NCBI GenBank assembly: GCA_946122785.1
Contig: CAMGYJ010000008.1
Span: forward strand, 52,214,963 to 52,278,962
Direction: 5' to 3'
Source: Linum tenue
Lineage: Eukaryota > Streptophyta > Magnoliopsida > Malpighiales > Linaceae
DNA: 64,000 nt
Shown here: one piece after another, positions 43,461-54,898 of the stretch
Numbering within the stretch: the first letter of the stretch is position 1
Layout of the letters: every line of letters starts with the position of its first letter
Notes under the pieces: generated by a model
Told to the model about the DNA's origin: nothing
What the model saw: the letters and a program-made list of their open reading frames with translations, nothing else
The model's database searches: none
Made by a program: the position numbers and the translations under genes

Positions 43461-45764
43461 TTATCTCCCGACCTCAGTAACCAAACCGAGGTACTTATCT
43501 TGTTTCTCAACAATAGCCATACCAAGGGTTCCACCAACGATCAGCTTGCTGTGGGGCTTGACGTTCGCAGCGAAAGAGACTTCAGACTTCTGGTAATTCA
43601 CCTGCTGGCCAGATTCCCTCTCGTACGCCTGTAATATGTTCTTCAACTCCAGACTCTCCTGCTGTGTGGCCCTGGCAAAAAAGATACTGTCGTCAGCGAA
43701 AAAAAGATGGGTAATCACCGGGGCACCCCTTGTCACTTGAAGGCCATGTAATCTGCCTTCAGACATTGCCTTCGTTACATATGCCGACAATCCCTCCGCA
43801 CAGAGCAGGAAGAGATAGGGTGACAAGGGGTCGCCCTGCCGAATTCCTCTGCTGGGAACAAAAGTCTGGGAAGCATGGCCATTCACTAGCACCGAGTACG
43901 ACACCGAAGTCACCCCCATCATTATGAGTTTGATCCAGCCTTCCGCAAACCCCATCCTCTGCATTACTCCCTCCAAAAACTTCCATTCCACCCTATCATA
44001 GGCCTTCGCCATATCGATTTTCGCCGCAAAATAGCCCTGCTTGCGCTTCTTGCTCTTTTTCATAGTGTGGAAGCACTCAAATGCTGCCATAACATTATCC
44101 GTGATGAATCTCCCAGGAACAAAGGCACTCTGCTCAGGGGAAATAATCCTATCCAATACTGACTTTAGCCGATTTGCTAGGACCTTCGAAATGATTTTGT
44201 ACATGACATTACAGAGGCAGATCGGGCGATATTCCTTTGGGGAAACTGGCTTCTTCGTTTTTGGAATCAAGGCGATGAGGGTGTGATTGAGGCCCTCTGG
44301 CATCACTCCCGTTTCCAGAACCTTCAGGATGGCTAGCAAGACTTCCTCGCCAATTACATGCCAGTACCTGCGAAAGAAAAGAACTGTGAAACCGTCCGGC
44401 CCAGGAGCCTTTCGTTTTCCCATTTGCTTCAGGGCTCCAAATACTTCCTCCCTAGTGAACGGCTGAAGCAGGCGCGAGTTGTCCTCTTCCGTCACACGCT
44501 GTGGAATGGCATCAAGGACCGGCCAATCCTGCGGCAAAGCGCTGGCGGTGAACAGCTCAGCATAGTACTCCACCAAGCACTGAGACACTTCTTCTTGACC
44601 AACAAACCAGTGACCCAAATCATTTTTCAATTTTCTGATGGTATTCCTTTTCCGTCTCGCCGAGGCTTTCCGGTGAAAATAGTTAGTATTCTTGTCCCCA
44701 CCCTTTAACCGATCCGCTCTAGACCTCTGTTTCCAATATTGTTCCTCGTTATCCAACACTTCTGCCATCTCTTGCTCCAGCTGGCGGCATTGAGCAAGCA
44801 CTTCCTCAGTTTTGGGTCGACGTTCTAGTGCCCGAATTGCACGAGTGATACGTTGCTTCTGCTTGGCAAAAGGTGAGAATTCCTTTTCACTCCAATTTGT
44901 CAGCTGAGAGCGACAATGATCAAGTTTTGCTAGCAAATCCTGGCCGCCCGAGTTACACCACACCTCTTCTATAGTTTTCAAGCAACCCTCATATTTTGAC
45001 CAGTGCGGCTCAAATCGAAAGGTCCGCCCCCACTTAACCTCGACATCCTCCGACCCTCGAGTATCACAAATAATCGGCCGGTGATCTGAACTTGCCCGGT
45101 CCCAATGCTGAACATGATTGTTTGGGAAAAGCTCTCTCCATTTATCATTGGCCACGAACCGATCCAACCTTTCTTCAATGAAGTCATTTCTATGCCGGCG
45201 ATTCTCCCACGTGTAGGGATACCCATGGTAGCCCAAATCCTGAAGACCAGTGTCAATCAGGCATTCATCAAAACGACTCATCTCCGGCTCATGCACACAC
45301 CTTCCACCACTCTTTTCTTCAGCGCTTCTGACTTGGTTGAAATCACCCCCACACAGCCAAGGTCCATCCCACTGCTGCCCAAGCCGCCTAAGCAGGTCCC
45401 AAGTCATCCACTTCTCACTCCCTTTTGGCCAGCCATATAGTCCAGTAAAACGCCACCTAGTCCCATCCTCTTCTTCGACATCAATGTCAATAAAGTTCAA
45501 TGAAAAGTCCACTCGGGTAATCGTCAGCTCCTCACCCCACCAAATGCTAACTCCGCCAGCTTTATTTCTCGTAGTAATCGTTGCTGGCCAGCAGTCCCCA
45601 TTTTTAAAACCACATAGCTCTCGTAGTGCTCCATTTTCGTCAACAGTTTGTCTCGTCTCCATGAGGAAAACCACATGGGGGGAAGTGCGACGCACAAGTG
45701 CTCGCAAAGAATTAACTGCTCGCTTATTCCCCAATCCACGGCAGTTGTAGCATAGGATCCTCAT
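43461..45764 (-). pseudogene. LINE ORF2, endonuclease and reverse transcriptase
   Basis: The 767-residue open part holds an N-terminal AP-type endonuclease (ILCYNCRGLGNKRAV, FLMETR, GDFNQV and SDHRPI supply its catalytic N, E, D and DH residues), a basic linker and a reverse transcriptase (KRKAPGPDGFTVLFFRRYW, CNVMYKIISKVLANRLK, GIRQGDPLSPYLFLLCAEGL, THLFFADDSIFF with catalytic FADD). The stop TAA at 43461-43463, just upstream of an A run on the minus strand, ends it after GLVTEVGR; the rest of ORF2 continues in the same frame. A single base change would explain it. The start codon overlaps the ORF1 stop as ATGA. Confidence 0.95.
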
Positions 45765-47425
45765 CTATCCCCTGAAGGGGATAGGCTCCCCGCGCCCTCA
45801 GTCATTACAGATTTTGTTCCCGACCCTCCCTTCCGGCTACTTTGCTGCACACCCATGTCACCTTTCAGCTTGGAATTGCTGCTGGGGCTCTTCGAAACCT
45901 TCCCTTTCCCACCATTCGACTGCCCTTTCAGATTCACCTGTATAGCAATTGGCCCCTTCTTGGGCTGAAGAATTGGAGGAGACCTGCCTTGCGTGTCAAT
46001 TCTAGCATTTGAAGCCTCATCCACCTTGTCCATCCCACTAATCTCGTCAATAGGCCGAACATCTTGGAATTCAGCCGATCGTTTCTCTGGCGGTGTAGCC
46101 GAGTCAGGTTGGAGCGCCTGCTTTTCTCCTGGCTTCTCTACCACCACACTCTCTTGGTGCTCTACTCTTGGTTCTTTCAAGCCCGAGTCCGTATGCATCT
46201 GTTCCTCCTCGTTCAGTGCCGCAAATCGCGACCCCGAAGTTTGCTCAATCTCTTCCGTAACGGAAGGGCCACGTTGCTGCTTCTCAGTAGTCCTCTTCTC
46301 AAATTGTTTCCCGTTCGAGCTCTTCCACTTTGGCTTCGCCGTCATCCATTCCCCGTAAAGGGGTCGTTTGGTGACCTCTTCTGTTGTCTTGTTCTCTGGT
46401 TCGACCACTGGTTCTATAACCTCAAACAGCTTTGGACATGTCACTCTCATGTGGCCATACATTCCGCATTCAGTACAAATACGGTGCAAACCTTCATACT
46501 CGATATAATAAGTGATTCCCTCTATCTTGTACTGCGAAAGCAATGGCTTTGTCAGGTCCACTTCCACACAGACCCTGGCAAAGCGTCCACGGCTCCCTAG
46601 CTGAGTAGCCCTGTCAACTCGCACTGGTCGCCCGATTCTTGACGCGATACGTTCCACTGCCTCCTTGTTGATGAACTCGCTAGGGAGTCCCGGTAGCCTC
46701 GCCCAAGCCATAGTAGATGCCACCTCAGCTAGCTTAGGGTTAAAATTGCGGCGCCATGGACGAACCGTTATGTAATAATCACCAATCATCCAAGGGCCTC
46801 CCATGGCAGCTTGTTCGTAATCAAATTGGCTGGAGAAACGTACGGCATAAAAGCCATAGGAGAGACTTAAGATTTGCAGCACGCCGCATTTTGCCCAGAG
46901 CGTTTCCAACCTTCGCGATATTACGGGATACGGGAATGTACGACCCAGCACAAAAACAATCAGTGCCGATCGCCATTGACGCCTCCATCTCTGTTTTTCC
47001 ATAGCCGTGTACGCTATTGTAGGGCAGCGTGGATCATCATCTTCAGGGACTACATCATCCAGATCATCCTCACGCATAGCTGCAGCCACATCTTCCGAAT
47101 CAGATTCCGCGACGTACCAGTCATCCTCGGCATGCAGGTCGTTGAAAAGCTTACGTGCTCCACTCCCCGTCCAAGCCGTCCTCTTCTGATCTCTTTGCGG
47201 AGAAAGGTTCGTCCCCGACTTTGGGGAGAAAGTTTCCTCCATCGGTTCCTCGTCACTAAACAACGGGTTTTCTCTCATAGGTTTGGCCTTCTTCTTAGGT
47301 TGCTGAGTTTCGCGATCTCCTTTGGCGTTTGGGGAGGAGGTAGTCGGCGGAGCCCTCCGGATACCCCCGTTAGGTTCATGTTGACCGGCGACCGGGGGTG
47401 CGGCCCCCGGCGCAGCTCCTTCCAT
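45761..47425 (-). CDS. LINE ORF1 (DUF4283-type RNA-binding protein with CCHC knuckle)
   Basis: An intact 554-residue protein. It has a basic N-terminus, an acidic patch (SDSEDVAAAMREDDLDDVVP), the DUF4283-like RNA-binding domain of plant L1 ORF1 (FSSQFDYEQAAMGGPWMIGD, then WARLPGLPSEFINKEAVERI) and a zinc knuckle CTECGMYGHMRVTC, followed by a long, low-complexity tail. It would bind element RNA in a ribonucleoprotein. Its TGA stop overlaps the ORF2 ATG, suggesting translation of ORF2 by termination-reinitiation. Confidence 0.92.
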   Translation of the reverse strand: MEGAAPGAAPPVAGQHEPNGGIRRAPPTTSSPNAKGDRETQQPKKKAKPMRENPLFSDEEPMEETFSPKSGTNLSPQRDQKRTAWTGSGARKLFNDLHAEDDWYVAESDSEDVAAAMREDDLDDVVPEDDDPRCPTIAYTAMEKQRWRRQWRSALIVFVLGRTFPYPVISRRLETLWAKCGVLQILSLSYGFYAVRFSSQFDYEQAAMGGPWMIGDYYITVRPWRRNFNPKLAEVASTMAWARLPGLPSEFINKEAVERIASRIGRPVRVDRATQLGSRGRFARVCVEVDLTKPLLSQYKIEGITYYIEYEGLHRICTECGMYGHMRVTCPKLFEVIEPVVEPENKTTEEVTKRPLYGEWMTAKPKWKSSNGKQFEKRTTEKQQRGPSVTEEIEQTSGSRFAALNEEEQMHTDSGLKEPRVEHQESVVVEKPGEKQALQPDSATPPEKRSAEFQDVRPIDEISGMDKVDEASNARIDTQGRSPPILQPKKGPIAIQVNLKGQSNGGKGKVSKSPSSNSKLKGDMGVQQSSRKGGSGTKSVMTEGAGSLSPSGDR

Positions 47426-47450
47426 TGTTCACGAGAAACGCAAAGTTACG

Positions 47451-47468
47451 TATTGACAGGCGAGTGAT
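47451..47468. repeat. Target-site duplication of the LINE (5' side)
   Basis: TATTGACAGGCGAGTGAT, identical to 41599-41616. Confidence 0.95.
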
Positions 47469-48167
47469 GATCAAATCTTATCTTGCACTATTGCAAGTTT
47501 GCAACTAAAAAGCCTCATTTGTTTCAAGAAAAGCGTTCTCATCATCATTTCTTGTTCCGTACACCTGGAATATAAACCCATTCTCATTGCCAGCTCCATT
47601 TTGTTGCAATAAAATCAAATAAACACGTTTTATGTATCAAAATATGATGGAAGAAAATTAAATTAACTTAAACTAAGTATGTTTATAATTACATGTTCTC
47701 TCATATTATGGAGCAACTTAAACAAGTTGATATATTCTTCTTCATCGTTTACATGATTGAGAAATCAAGGGGACACAACTTTAAGATTAGCCATTATCAA
47801 AAGTATGATCTTTCATACTCGATGCGAACAAGAAGACGCGGTAAACATTCCTAGCAAGAGAAATTTTCATAGTTCATATTTATCTTTCGCTCTTCAAACT
47901 GTATAATCTAATGAGCCCCTAGCTCGCAATAGCCTACTATCTCGGATAATATTCGCTCGAATAAAATCCAGAGCAAATTCAAGAATGAAAAACACAAATC
48001 CGAAACAAACAGCACAAGCCTGATTATCGCTTCCAGTTTAGCAAGAAATTATAGCACTAAACGAAATCCAGAGGAAATTCGAGAATGGAAAGCAACAATC
48101 CAAAAAAAAAAACCCGTGCAAACGAGATTATCACTTCTGTCTTGACAAAAAATCATAAAAATCGTAA
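47469..48167. other. Unassigned spacer between LINE and right direct repeat
   Basis: No coding frame. The imperfectly repeated words CGAAATCCAGAG/AAATCCAGAGCAAATTC and TTCGAGAATG occur within 47960-48085. Confidence 0.45.
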
Positions 48168-48733
48168 CATTAAGTTTTAAATTGTATGTGAAACTATCTA
48201 ACTTTTACGGTGATATATTATTGGCATCAGGCGCTGAGGCATGAATCCAAAAGTAATAAATATATAACAATGAATTTCAATGTTGAGTAGTCATCCTATT
48301 CTCATTATTTAAAGATGAATGGCGTGTAATATGTCATATTTTTACTAAAAGTTAGATATAAAATTAAAATATTTGTCTTAGTAGGTTCAATATAAATTAA
48401 AAATAGAATAAACAAATTAATAATTCATTTCAATATTGCATAACACATCCAATTTTTAGAATTAAAAAATGAGCATCTACTTATATCAATATTTGGAGAG
48501 AAAAATATTATTCATCATCCACCAAAAGTAGTCTTAAACTTTTGTCACTAAGAATAGTTTTAACTTAAATAATTGAGAAAATAAAATATACAAATCAAAG
48601 AACTTAGTTGATCTTTAAATGACTTAAAAGGGTTTATTATAAAGTTATAATAGTTCAACCACATCAAAGCTGAAAAAAGGAACAAAGAAACGTTGCAACC
48701 AAGAATTAAACACACTCATAAAAACTGGGAAAA
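48168..48733. repeat. Right copy of the large direct repeat
   Basis: Matches 40830-41588 apart from the insertion in that copy; by eye the two differ by only a few percent plus small indels. No gene in either copy. Confidence 0.9.
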
Positions 48734-51700
48734 TAAGCTCCCGATTCGTTGGACTCACTTATTACTTATGCATCCTTTGTTCACATAACATATTTTAACT
48801 TTTCTTTTACAAAATTTTCTAAGTATCCTCGACTTTACACGTAACGTAAGAAATCACCCTTCCCCCCCCCCCCCCCCTCCCCCCGCGCACTCGAGAGTAG
48901 CTGTAGATCCGTGGTAGGGGTCCAATCGATACTAGAGGCTCATTTCAAAAAAATGACGTTGCCCAATTTTATCATATTTAATAAAATAAAAATTTCTAAA
49001 ATCGTTTCTTAAAACATAATCCATTTTTTTGTGTTACGACAGTTACATACGTGTTAAGCTACTAAATTTATAAATATTCATTCCCAAAGTGTCATGAGAA
49101 AAAAAACACAATTTTTCTAGTAATGAGAGCTAAATGAAATCCATAGGAGTTAGGTGTGTCTATTTGGTCCTGGTTTTCAGGTTTAACATGAAATCAGACC
49201 ATATAATCTGGTCTAGTTGAGACTCGGACCGAATTCAAAACAATTATGTGTGGTCTTCGGTCAGATAACGCGTTACATCTCAAACGAGATACATCTCACT
49301 TTCACATGGCAAAGAATTGGGATGATAACGCGTTGAGACGGGACCGGATAGTGCATATCCATTACCCCACTCAAAGTATTTCGGGTTTTTCCATACAAAA
49401 ATCGAGTAGAATGTCAAAATCATATCCATATTGGATCAGGTTCTGGTATTCACGGTTATCCAAATTTTCTCAAGTCGAATTGCATATCACAATCAACAAC
49501 CTACATTTCATTTTCCACAAACAAAAGGATAATAAGAAATAAAACAGAAAGGAGGCTTGTGAATGAATGATACATCCATGCAATTGCAATTCTGTTTGGG
49601 ATTTTGGGTTCCATATTCCATACAAGTATTGGTGCACAACAAAACACTCATAAAGAGAAGTAGGACTTCTTGTTATGTGCTACGAGAAAATGTTATAACA
49701 CATTGTTATTGGAGAAAACGGGTGGTTGCTTTCAGCAAATGATCAATCAGATGAACCTTTATAAGTGAAATCTGACGTTTGTTTCTTAAAATTGACTTAC
49801 TCTTTACCGCCCTTCACCTTTCCTTCAAATTCTACTTATACTTTTGTTTGTAATCCTATAATTGTCCTATGATGACCAATTTTCGTGTTATTGTTTTTTT
49901 AAGATACTCAAAAAGTATAATATTATTATCGTGCACTTGTATAATATTCAACGCCCAAAAGCCTTTATCATCTTGTTATTGGAGGCTCTTATTTCAAAAG
50001 TGTTACAAATAAATAGGACATTATTTCTTTCTGTCTAGACTTTTAGACTCTCTTTGTTTGCCGCCACTTGGTTATTAATATATATAAAAAAGAAGTGAAG
50101 TTACTGTTGCCTAATAAATTACAACTTAGTACCTCACTTCTTCTTTGAATATATTAAACCTCACTTTTTTTACATTTTACATTTTGATACCCCAAATTTA
50201 ATTAAATTATAATTTAGTCACTATAATGTACATTTTACATTTTGATACCTAAATTTAATTTTAATGTAAAATCATTGAACAATTACGTTTTGATATCTAA
50301 ATTTATGAGATTTTGGTATCTACAATTTTTTAAATTTACATATTGGTCCAATGTGTAGATTTCACTTAAATTCATGAATCCAATCCACCAATCCATGAAT
50401 CCAATCCACCATAACGTGAAAGTATAAATTTAGTTTGTACCATACAATATGTTTTATCACTCAATAGTAGGAGAAGAATCGACCATTTTATATTTGCTCA
50501 TTATGTGAAACATAAAATAAATGATAAAAGAGATAAGACTCTAAAATATTGAAAAAGTGAATTTATAAACTCATTTAGTACATTTACAGGGTACTAAATA
50601 AACTTCTACTAACTACATGTAACAAAATATGCGACATCTACATAAGCAAGTGTCAATAAATTGTTACGGTGAAAGGGGTTGACTGTTGTATTGACGGCCA
50701 ACTAAAAGAATTGGTCAAAACCTTTCCACCATCTACTTACTCTTCGTTCATTTTTCACTCGCCTTCCATAACGCTTTCTTTATTTCTTTCTTTGCCTTCT
50801 TCGTCCGACTCTAATTAATATACTATTATTTTTATGCATTCTAATCACAAGTATGAACGAGTCCATGCACGACTGACCAACAGTCTAGAGAATTAATAAT
50901 TGAACCATGAACCACTAACTTTTTCAGTTCAATGTCGAGTCCAATTAAAAGAAAATATATATGGTTATTACTTATTACAAGTCCGTCATTTTCCACTACT
51001 GGATTTGAAGGCATGAAATCTTAAGCGAGTTCCAGTTTGTATTCCTTTTACTTCTCTCTAGAGTTTTTCTTTTTCAGCCGGGCTAGAATTTTCAACAATT
51101 ATACATGGAATATTTGGCTAGGTATCTAGACATATTAGATAAATAGTTTTCATTTTCTATAAAAAAATAAATAATTATCATTTTAAATACATCACTATAA
51201 AAGGAATTAAGCCTCAACTATGCAAATTACAGTTCAGTATCTAACATTATAGATGTTTAGATTTATAACCTAAATTTATTTTTTGGCATATAGTGCTCAA
51301 AATATTGATGGAACATTACCTTTTAGTACCTATAATTTTTGTGTATTACATTTTGGTACCTAAACTTTTGAAGTTCTATAAATAGGTCTAATTTTTGTAT
51401 GTGTAAATAAAACATCCTCGAATAAATGGGTATTCATACCCAACTCATATATTTAGATTATGTAAGTAAATATCCATACCCTACGCAAACCCATAGACAA
51501 ACTTTTAAACTCATATATACGTCACTCATACCCTACCCATAATCAATGGGTCTACTTGAGTTTAAGTAAATATAATTTATTAGCCAATATTACTAAAACT
51601 ACTAACAAAAAATTAATTTTAGAATAATAATACTAACAAAACACTATAACGGATCACATAATACATGTCCAAATGTCATCTACGCTCCACGAAAAGGCGC

Positions 51701-52100
51701 GGCATCGCCACTTAGATAGAAACTAAATTTGACCAGATAAAAGAGCGAAAATTTAACCACCCTAAAACCTAGAAAGTTAAACCAAAAGAGCAAATGCCAC
51801 CACCATGGCCAAATGCGAACCAGACAATAAACAATTAGAAGGAACCGGTCAGGTCTTCGTTGAATTTACTCAGACTTGGCAGTACATACGTTTACTTACT
51901 TCCTTCCCAAGTCTCCTCTCTACCCAAACCCAAAACCAACTGATTTTGGGGCGTTAAACCAGTTGTAGCCTAGAAATAAAATAGTAAAAAGCAAAGAGTT
52001 ACTGCAAATGGAACTTACTATAACCATTTTCACCGCCTCCCTCACGTCTGCTTTCCCCATTTTCACTCCATTCGTCCTTTTCCGTTCTTTCCCCTGTCCC
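48734..52100. other. 3.4-kb intergenic stretch before the HIPP gene
   Basis: AT-rich with one short frame (49246-49542) and no domain. It contains a C16 run (48862-48877). Around 50160-50290 and 51340-51370 lie words such as ACATTTTGATACCTAAATTT and ACATTTTGGTACCTAAACTT, which recur inverted inside the hAT-like MITE at 61544. Segments near 49150-49400 and 51420-51545 carry GGGTA/TACCC-rich repeats like decayed MITEs. Confidence 0.45.
48862..48883. repeat. Poly-C tract
   Basis: Sixteen C, one T and further C; a slippage-prone homopolymer whose true length is easily misread. Confidence 0.9.
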
Positions 52101-52104
52101 CAAA

Positions 52105-52112
52105 TATAAATA
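52105..52112 (+). promoter_or_regulatory. TATA box of the HIPP gene
   Basis: TATAAATA in a C-rich promoter, 120 bp before the start codon, which would place the transcription start near 52135-52140 in the CT-rich leader. Confidence 0.65.
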
Positions 52113-52231
52113 CTCCAACCAACCCTTTAGATTTCCCTCGGAACCAGAAAATCACCCACCACGCACCATTGTTTTACACTCTTTCTCTCCGCCTGCTTCC
52201 TCTTACAGCTCACCCTCTACTCTCAAGAACA

Positions 52232-52863
52232 ATGAAGGTACCTACTGACCCTTCTTACTCTGTTCCTTTCTCTTCCTCAAAATTTTCTGGGTTTAATCTC
52301 CAACTCTTTCTTCTCGTTATAGAAAGTGGTCCTCAAGGTAGACATACACGACGACAGGATGAAGCAGAAGACCATAAAGGCGGTTTCCACCCTCTCAGGT
52401 TTCCCCCACTCTCTCAATGACCCTCTGTTTTTCCGTCTTTCCCTTGTTTTCCATCTTTCCCCTGTTTTTCCTTGGACGAAATCAAAACTCTTCTGGTATT
52501 ACAGGGATTGATTCGATCGCCGTGGATATGACGGAAAACAAGATGACGGTGATTGGCAGCATGGATCCGATCGATATAGTGACCAAGCTGAAGAGGCATT
52601 GTCACGGTGAGATTCTGACGGTCGGACCACCGCCCGACCCGAAGAAAGAAGAAGAGAAGAAGAAAGAGGAAGAGAAGAAGAAGAAAGAGGAGGAGGAGAA
52701 GAAGAAAGAGGAGGAATCCAAGTTGCAGCAGCTGTTTCACCATTACCACTACAATCCTTATCCCTACATGGCGGCCCAACCGGTTTACAGTCATCTCCAC
52801 CCGAATTATAACTACCGAGTGGTAAGTCCCGACGACAACCCCAACGGCTGTGTAATTTGCTGA
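52232..52863 (+). CDS. Heavy-metal-associated isoprenylated plant protein (HIPP), three exons
   Basis: Exons 52232-52237, 52323-52398 and 52505-52863, all with GT...AG introns, join into a 146-residue protein. The HMA-type ferredoxin fold covers residues 1-70 ([20 protein letters not shown], then [20 protein letters not shown] and VTKLKRHCH). The metal-binding CxxC of classical HMA domains is replaced by DIHDDR, so copper or zinc binding by this site is unlikely. A lysine/glutamate repeat (residues about 80-107), a tyrosine/histidine-rich stretch and the C-terminal CaaX box CVIC, for farnesylation, follow. Such proteins act in metal homeostasis, stress response and as pathogen-effector targets at membranes or in the nucleus. 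The two-codon first exon is typical of this gene family. The only complete host gene here; the frame is intact. Confidence 0.92.
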
Positions 52864-53845
52864 ATTCCCACAAGATAGAGATGTATATCGATGCAGATAA
52901 GAATTTTGATTTCTTAGATTAGTGGGAACTGAAAATTTTGATAAACCCACTATGTAGAAGAATTGACTATAGTCTGGATGGATGCAGAGAGGCGGTAACT
53001 TTTCCCAGGGAGAATTTTCTGTTCCTGGGTTTTTCTTACCCATTTTCTTGGATGCCAAGCATAAGTTTTGATTGGCCTAGAAGCTTCTCCGTTCCATTGT
53101 TGAGATTCAATGTTTGCGACCTCTGAAACAGAGTCGCTGTTGATTTTCTCTTGGTTGAGTTTGAAACCGATGATGGGTTCTGAAATTTCTACTGGGTTTA
53201 GTCTCAGCCTGGGTCAATTCTTGAGTTGCGTGGCTCTGCAACTTGGGGGGGAATCGATTGGACCGGAACTCTGTTTCATTAGTTAAATGATTGTTGATTA
53301 ATCAGCTTAATCTGCCATTTCCCCATTCTAAAACGGGATTAGGATTAAAAGAGCCTGCCTTGATTGCACAACAATTTGTTTAACAATGTTAATTATCGTT
53401 TTGGTTGCTGACGTCGGAAGAAGTCTCTATACTTCTCAGATTTCTTTTATCCTTTTCTGTTCCTCTCCATTTTTGGTTCTTAGGATTCAGCGGCATCAAC
53501 AAGCTGTCATTGTGTGTCAATTTGGGTGGAAACAGTGAAGGATAAGGACCCGTTTGTCAGATCCCAAACTGGATTAGGACCCGGTTGTAAACTCGATTTT
53601 GGGACGTAATTAAGTGGAAACATTTCCAACTTGGAAATTTTATTTCTCTTTTATACTGATTTGGTAATTTTAAGATTGTGGGGGAAAGGGGCGACTTGAA
53701 CTCCAAGCCACTATTAACTCGAATGGGCAATTGATTTAATAAGAGGTTGTTTATTTAGTAAGTACTAATTTACGTTAACACTTTTCTGCCGAATATTATA
53801 TCGTATTTCTTGTTTCCTTATGGTATGAATATCATGCATTTTGTA
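52864..53845. other. HIPP 3' region and intergenic DNA
   Basis: The first few hundred bases probably include the HIPP 3' untranslated region; no unambiguous polyadenylation signal was picked. No other gene seen. Confidence 0.5.
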
Positions 53846-53853
53846 CCTGGTAT

Positions 53854-54558
53854 TAGGGCTGGGCATGCGGGCGGATCATCCGCGGGTTTGGGCCGACTCA
53901 CCCGCATTTGACCCGAATTTTGTTAAGTGGGTGGGTCTGTGGGTGGGTGACGGGTTGCGCTGGGAGCCATCCGCCGGGTGGTGGGTGGGTTGTGGGTGAG
54001 TGTGCGGGTGACCCGCTCAACCCAACAGCAAAAAAATCAAAGTCGTTGGCGCTAAAGAGAGGAGAGTGGAGACGTTAGATATAAACCCGGACTGCTCCTG
54101 GAGTTTGAACCTCAAAGCCAACCTTCCAAATAGAGATCCCCTCTTCTTCCCTTTACTTTTTCCTCTAATTCTTGTGCCTAGATCAACGCTCTTTCCTTTG
54201 TAGAATTATTTTCCTTAGTTCCTTGCACCTAATAATCGTCTCAATCTGTAGAAAACTCTTTCATAATAGAATTTCTATCCAATTTAAGAACTAATTCGAC
54301 ATTTTTTTGCCCTATTTCAACTTCTGGTTTCCCTCGATGATTCTCTTCACCTATTATCATGTCAAGTTGACTCCTTTATATTATATAAATTGTGATGTGG
54401 GTGAACCCACAAACCCACCCGCATCATCCACCATCCGCCCGACCCAACCCGAGACTAAATGTGGGTGGGTGGTGGGTTAAAAATTATCAATCCGTTTAAG
54501 CGTGGGTGGGTGCATTTTATGGTCAAAATCCACCCGACCCACCCAATGCCCACCCCTA
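53854..54558. mobile_element. hAT-like MITE (705 bp) downstream of the HIPP gene
   Basis: Ends TAGGGCTGGGCATGCGGG and, on the other strand, TAGGGGTGGGCATTGGG, with a perfect 8-bp duplication CCTGGTAT (53846-53853 and 54559-54566). Subterminal GGGTGGGTG and its complement recur many times at both ends, and an ordinary AT-rich centre lacks coding potential. Confidence 0.88.
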
Positions 54559-54566
54559 CCTGGTAT

Positions 54567-54889
54567 AACTCCATAATACATGTCAATTATATATGTATTG
54601 TTTAATGCTTTTGGTTTATTCTAAAGTATTTAACAGTTCATCCATTTATTTGCAACGGGATATAACTGATATTGGAAACAAAACAATGTATTCTGACGTT
54701 TTATTTATATATGTAAGAAAATAAATATTATTTTAAAATTCAGGGACACCACATTACTTACCACTTAACATTATTTAGTTAGGGTATCAAAAATTGGTAA
54801 CATTATTTAATTAATTACCTTACTTGGAACCTTTGTTACCCAATTGATTTCTTTAGGGTCACTCTTGCAAAACATGGCAAGTATACCCC
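54567..54889. other. Unassigned AT-rich interval
   Basis: Nothing recognised between the hAT-like MITE and the Mutator-like copy 2. Confidence 0.45.
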
Positions 54890-54898
54890 CGTCCACAC

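Larger units (their letters stand above)
41617..47450 (-). mobile_element. Plant L1 LINE, nearly intact (5.83 kb)
   Basis: Minus-strand non-LTR retrotransposon with two ORFs, a poly(A) tail (T run at 41617-41631 on the plus strand) and perfect 18-bp duplications. ORF1 and ORF2 overlap by ATGA. Only 25 bp lie between the 5' target site and the ORF1 start, so the 5' untranslated region is short or truncated. One in-frame stop breaks ORF2. Confidence 0.95.

Noticed and set aside
44358..46600. Several plus-strand frames of 110-180 residues
   Set aside because: All are antisense shadows of LINE ORF1 and ORF2, with no domain of their own.
52414..53058. 214-residue open frame antisense to the HIPP gene
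   Set aside because: Leucine-rich only because it is the complement of the K/E codon repeat; the sense gene has correct splice sites, domain and CaaX box.
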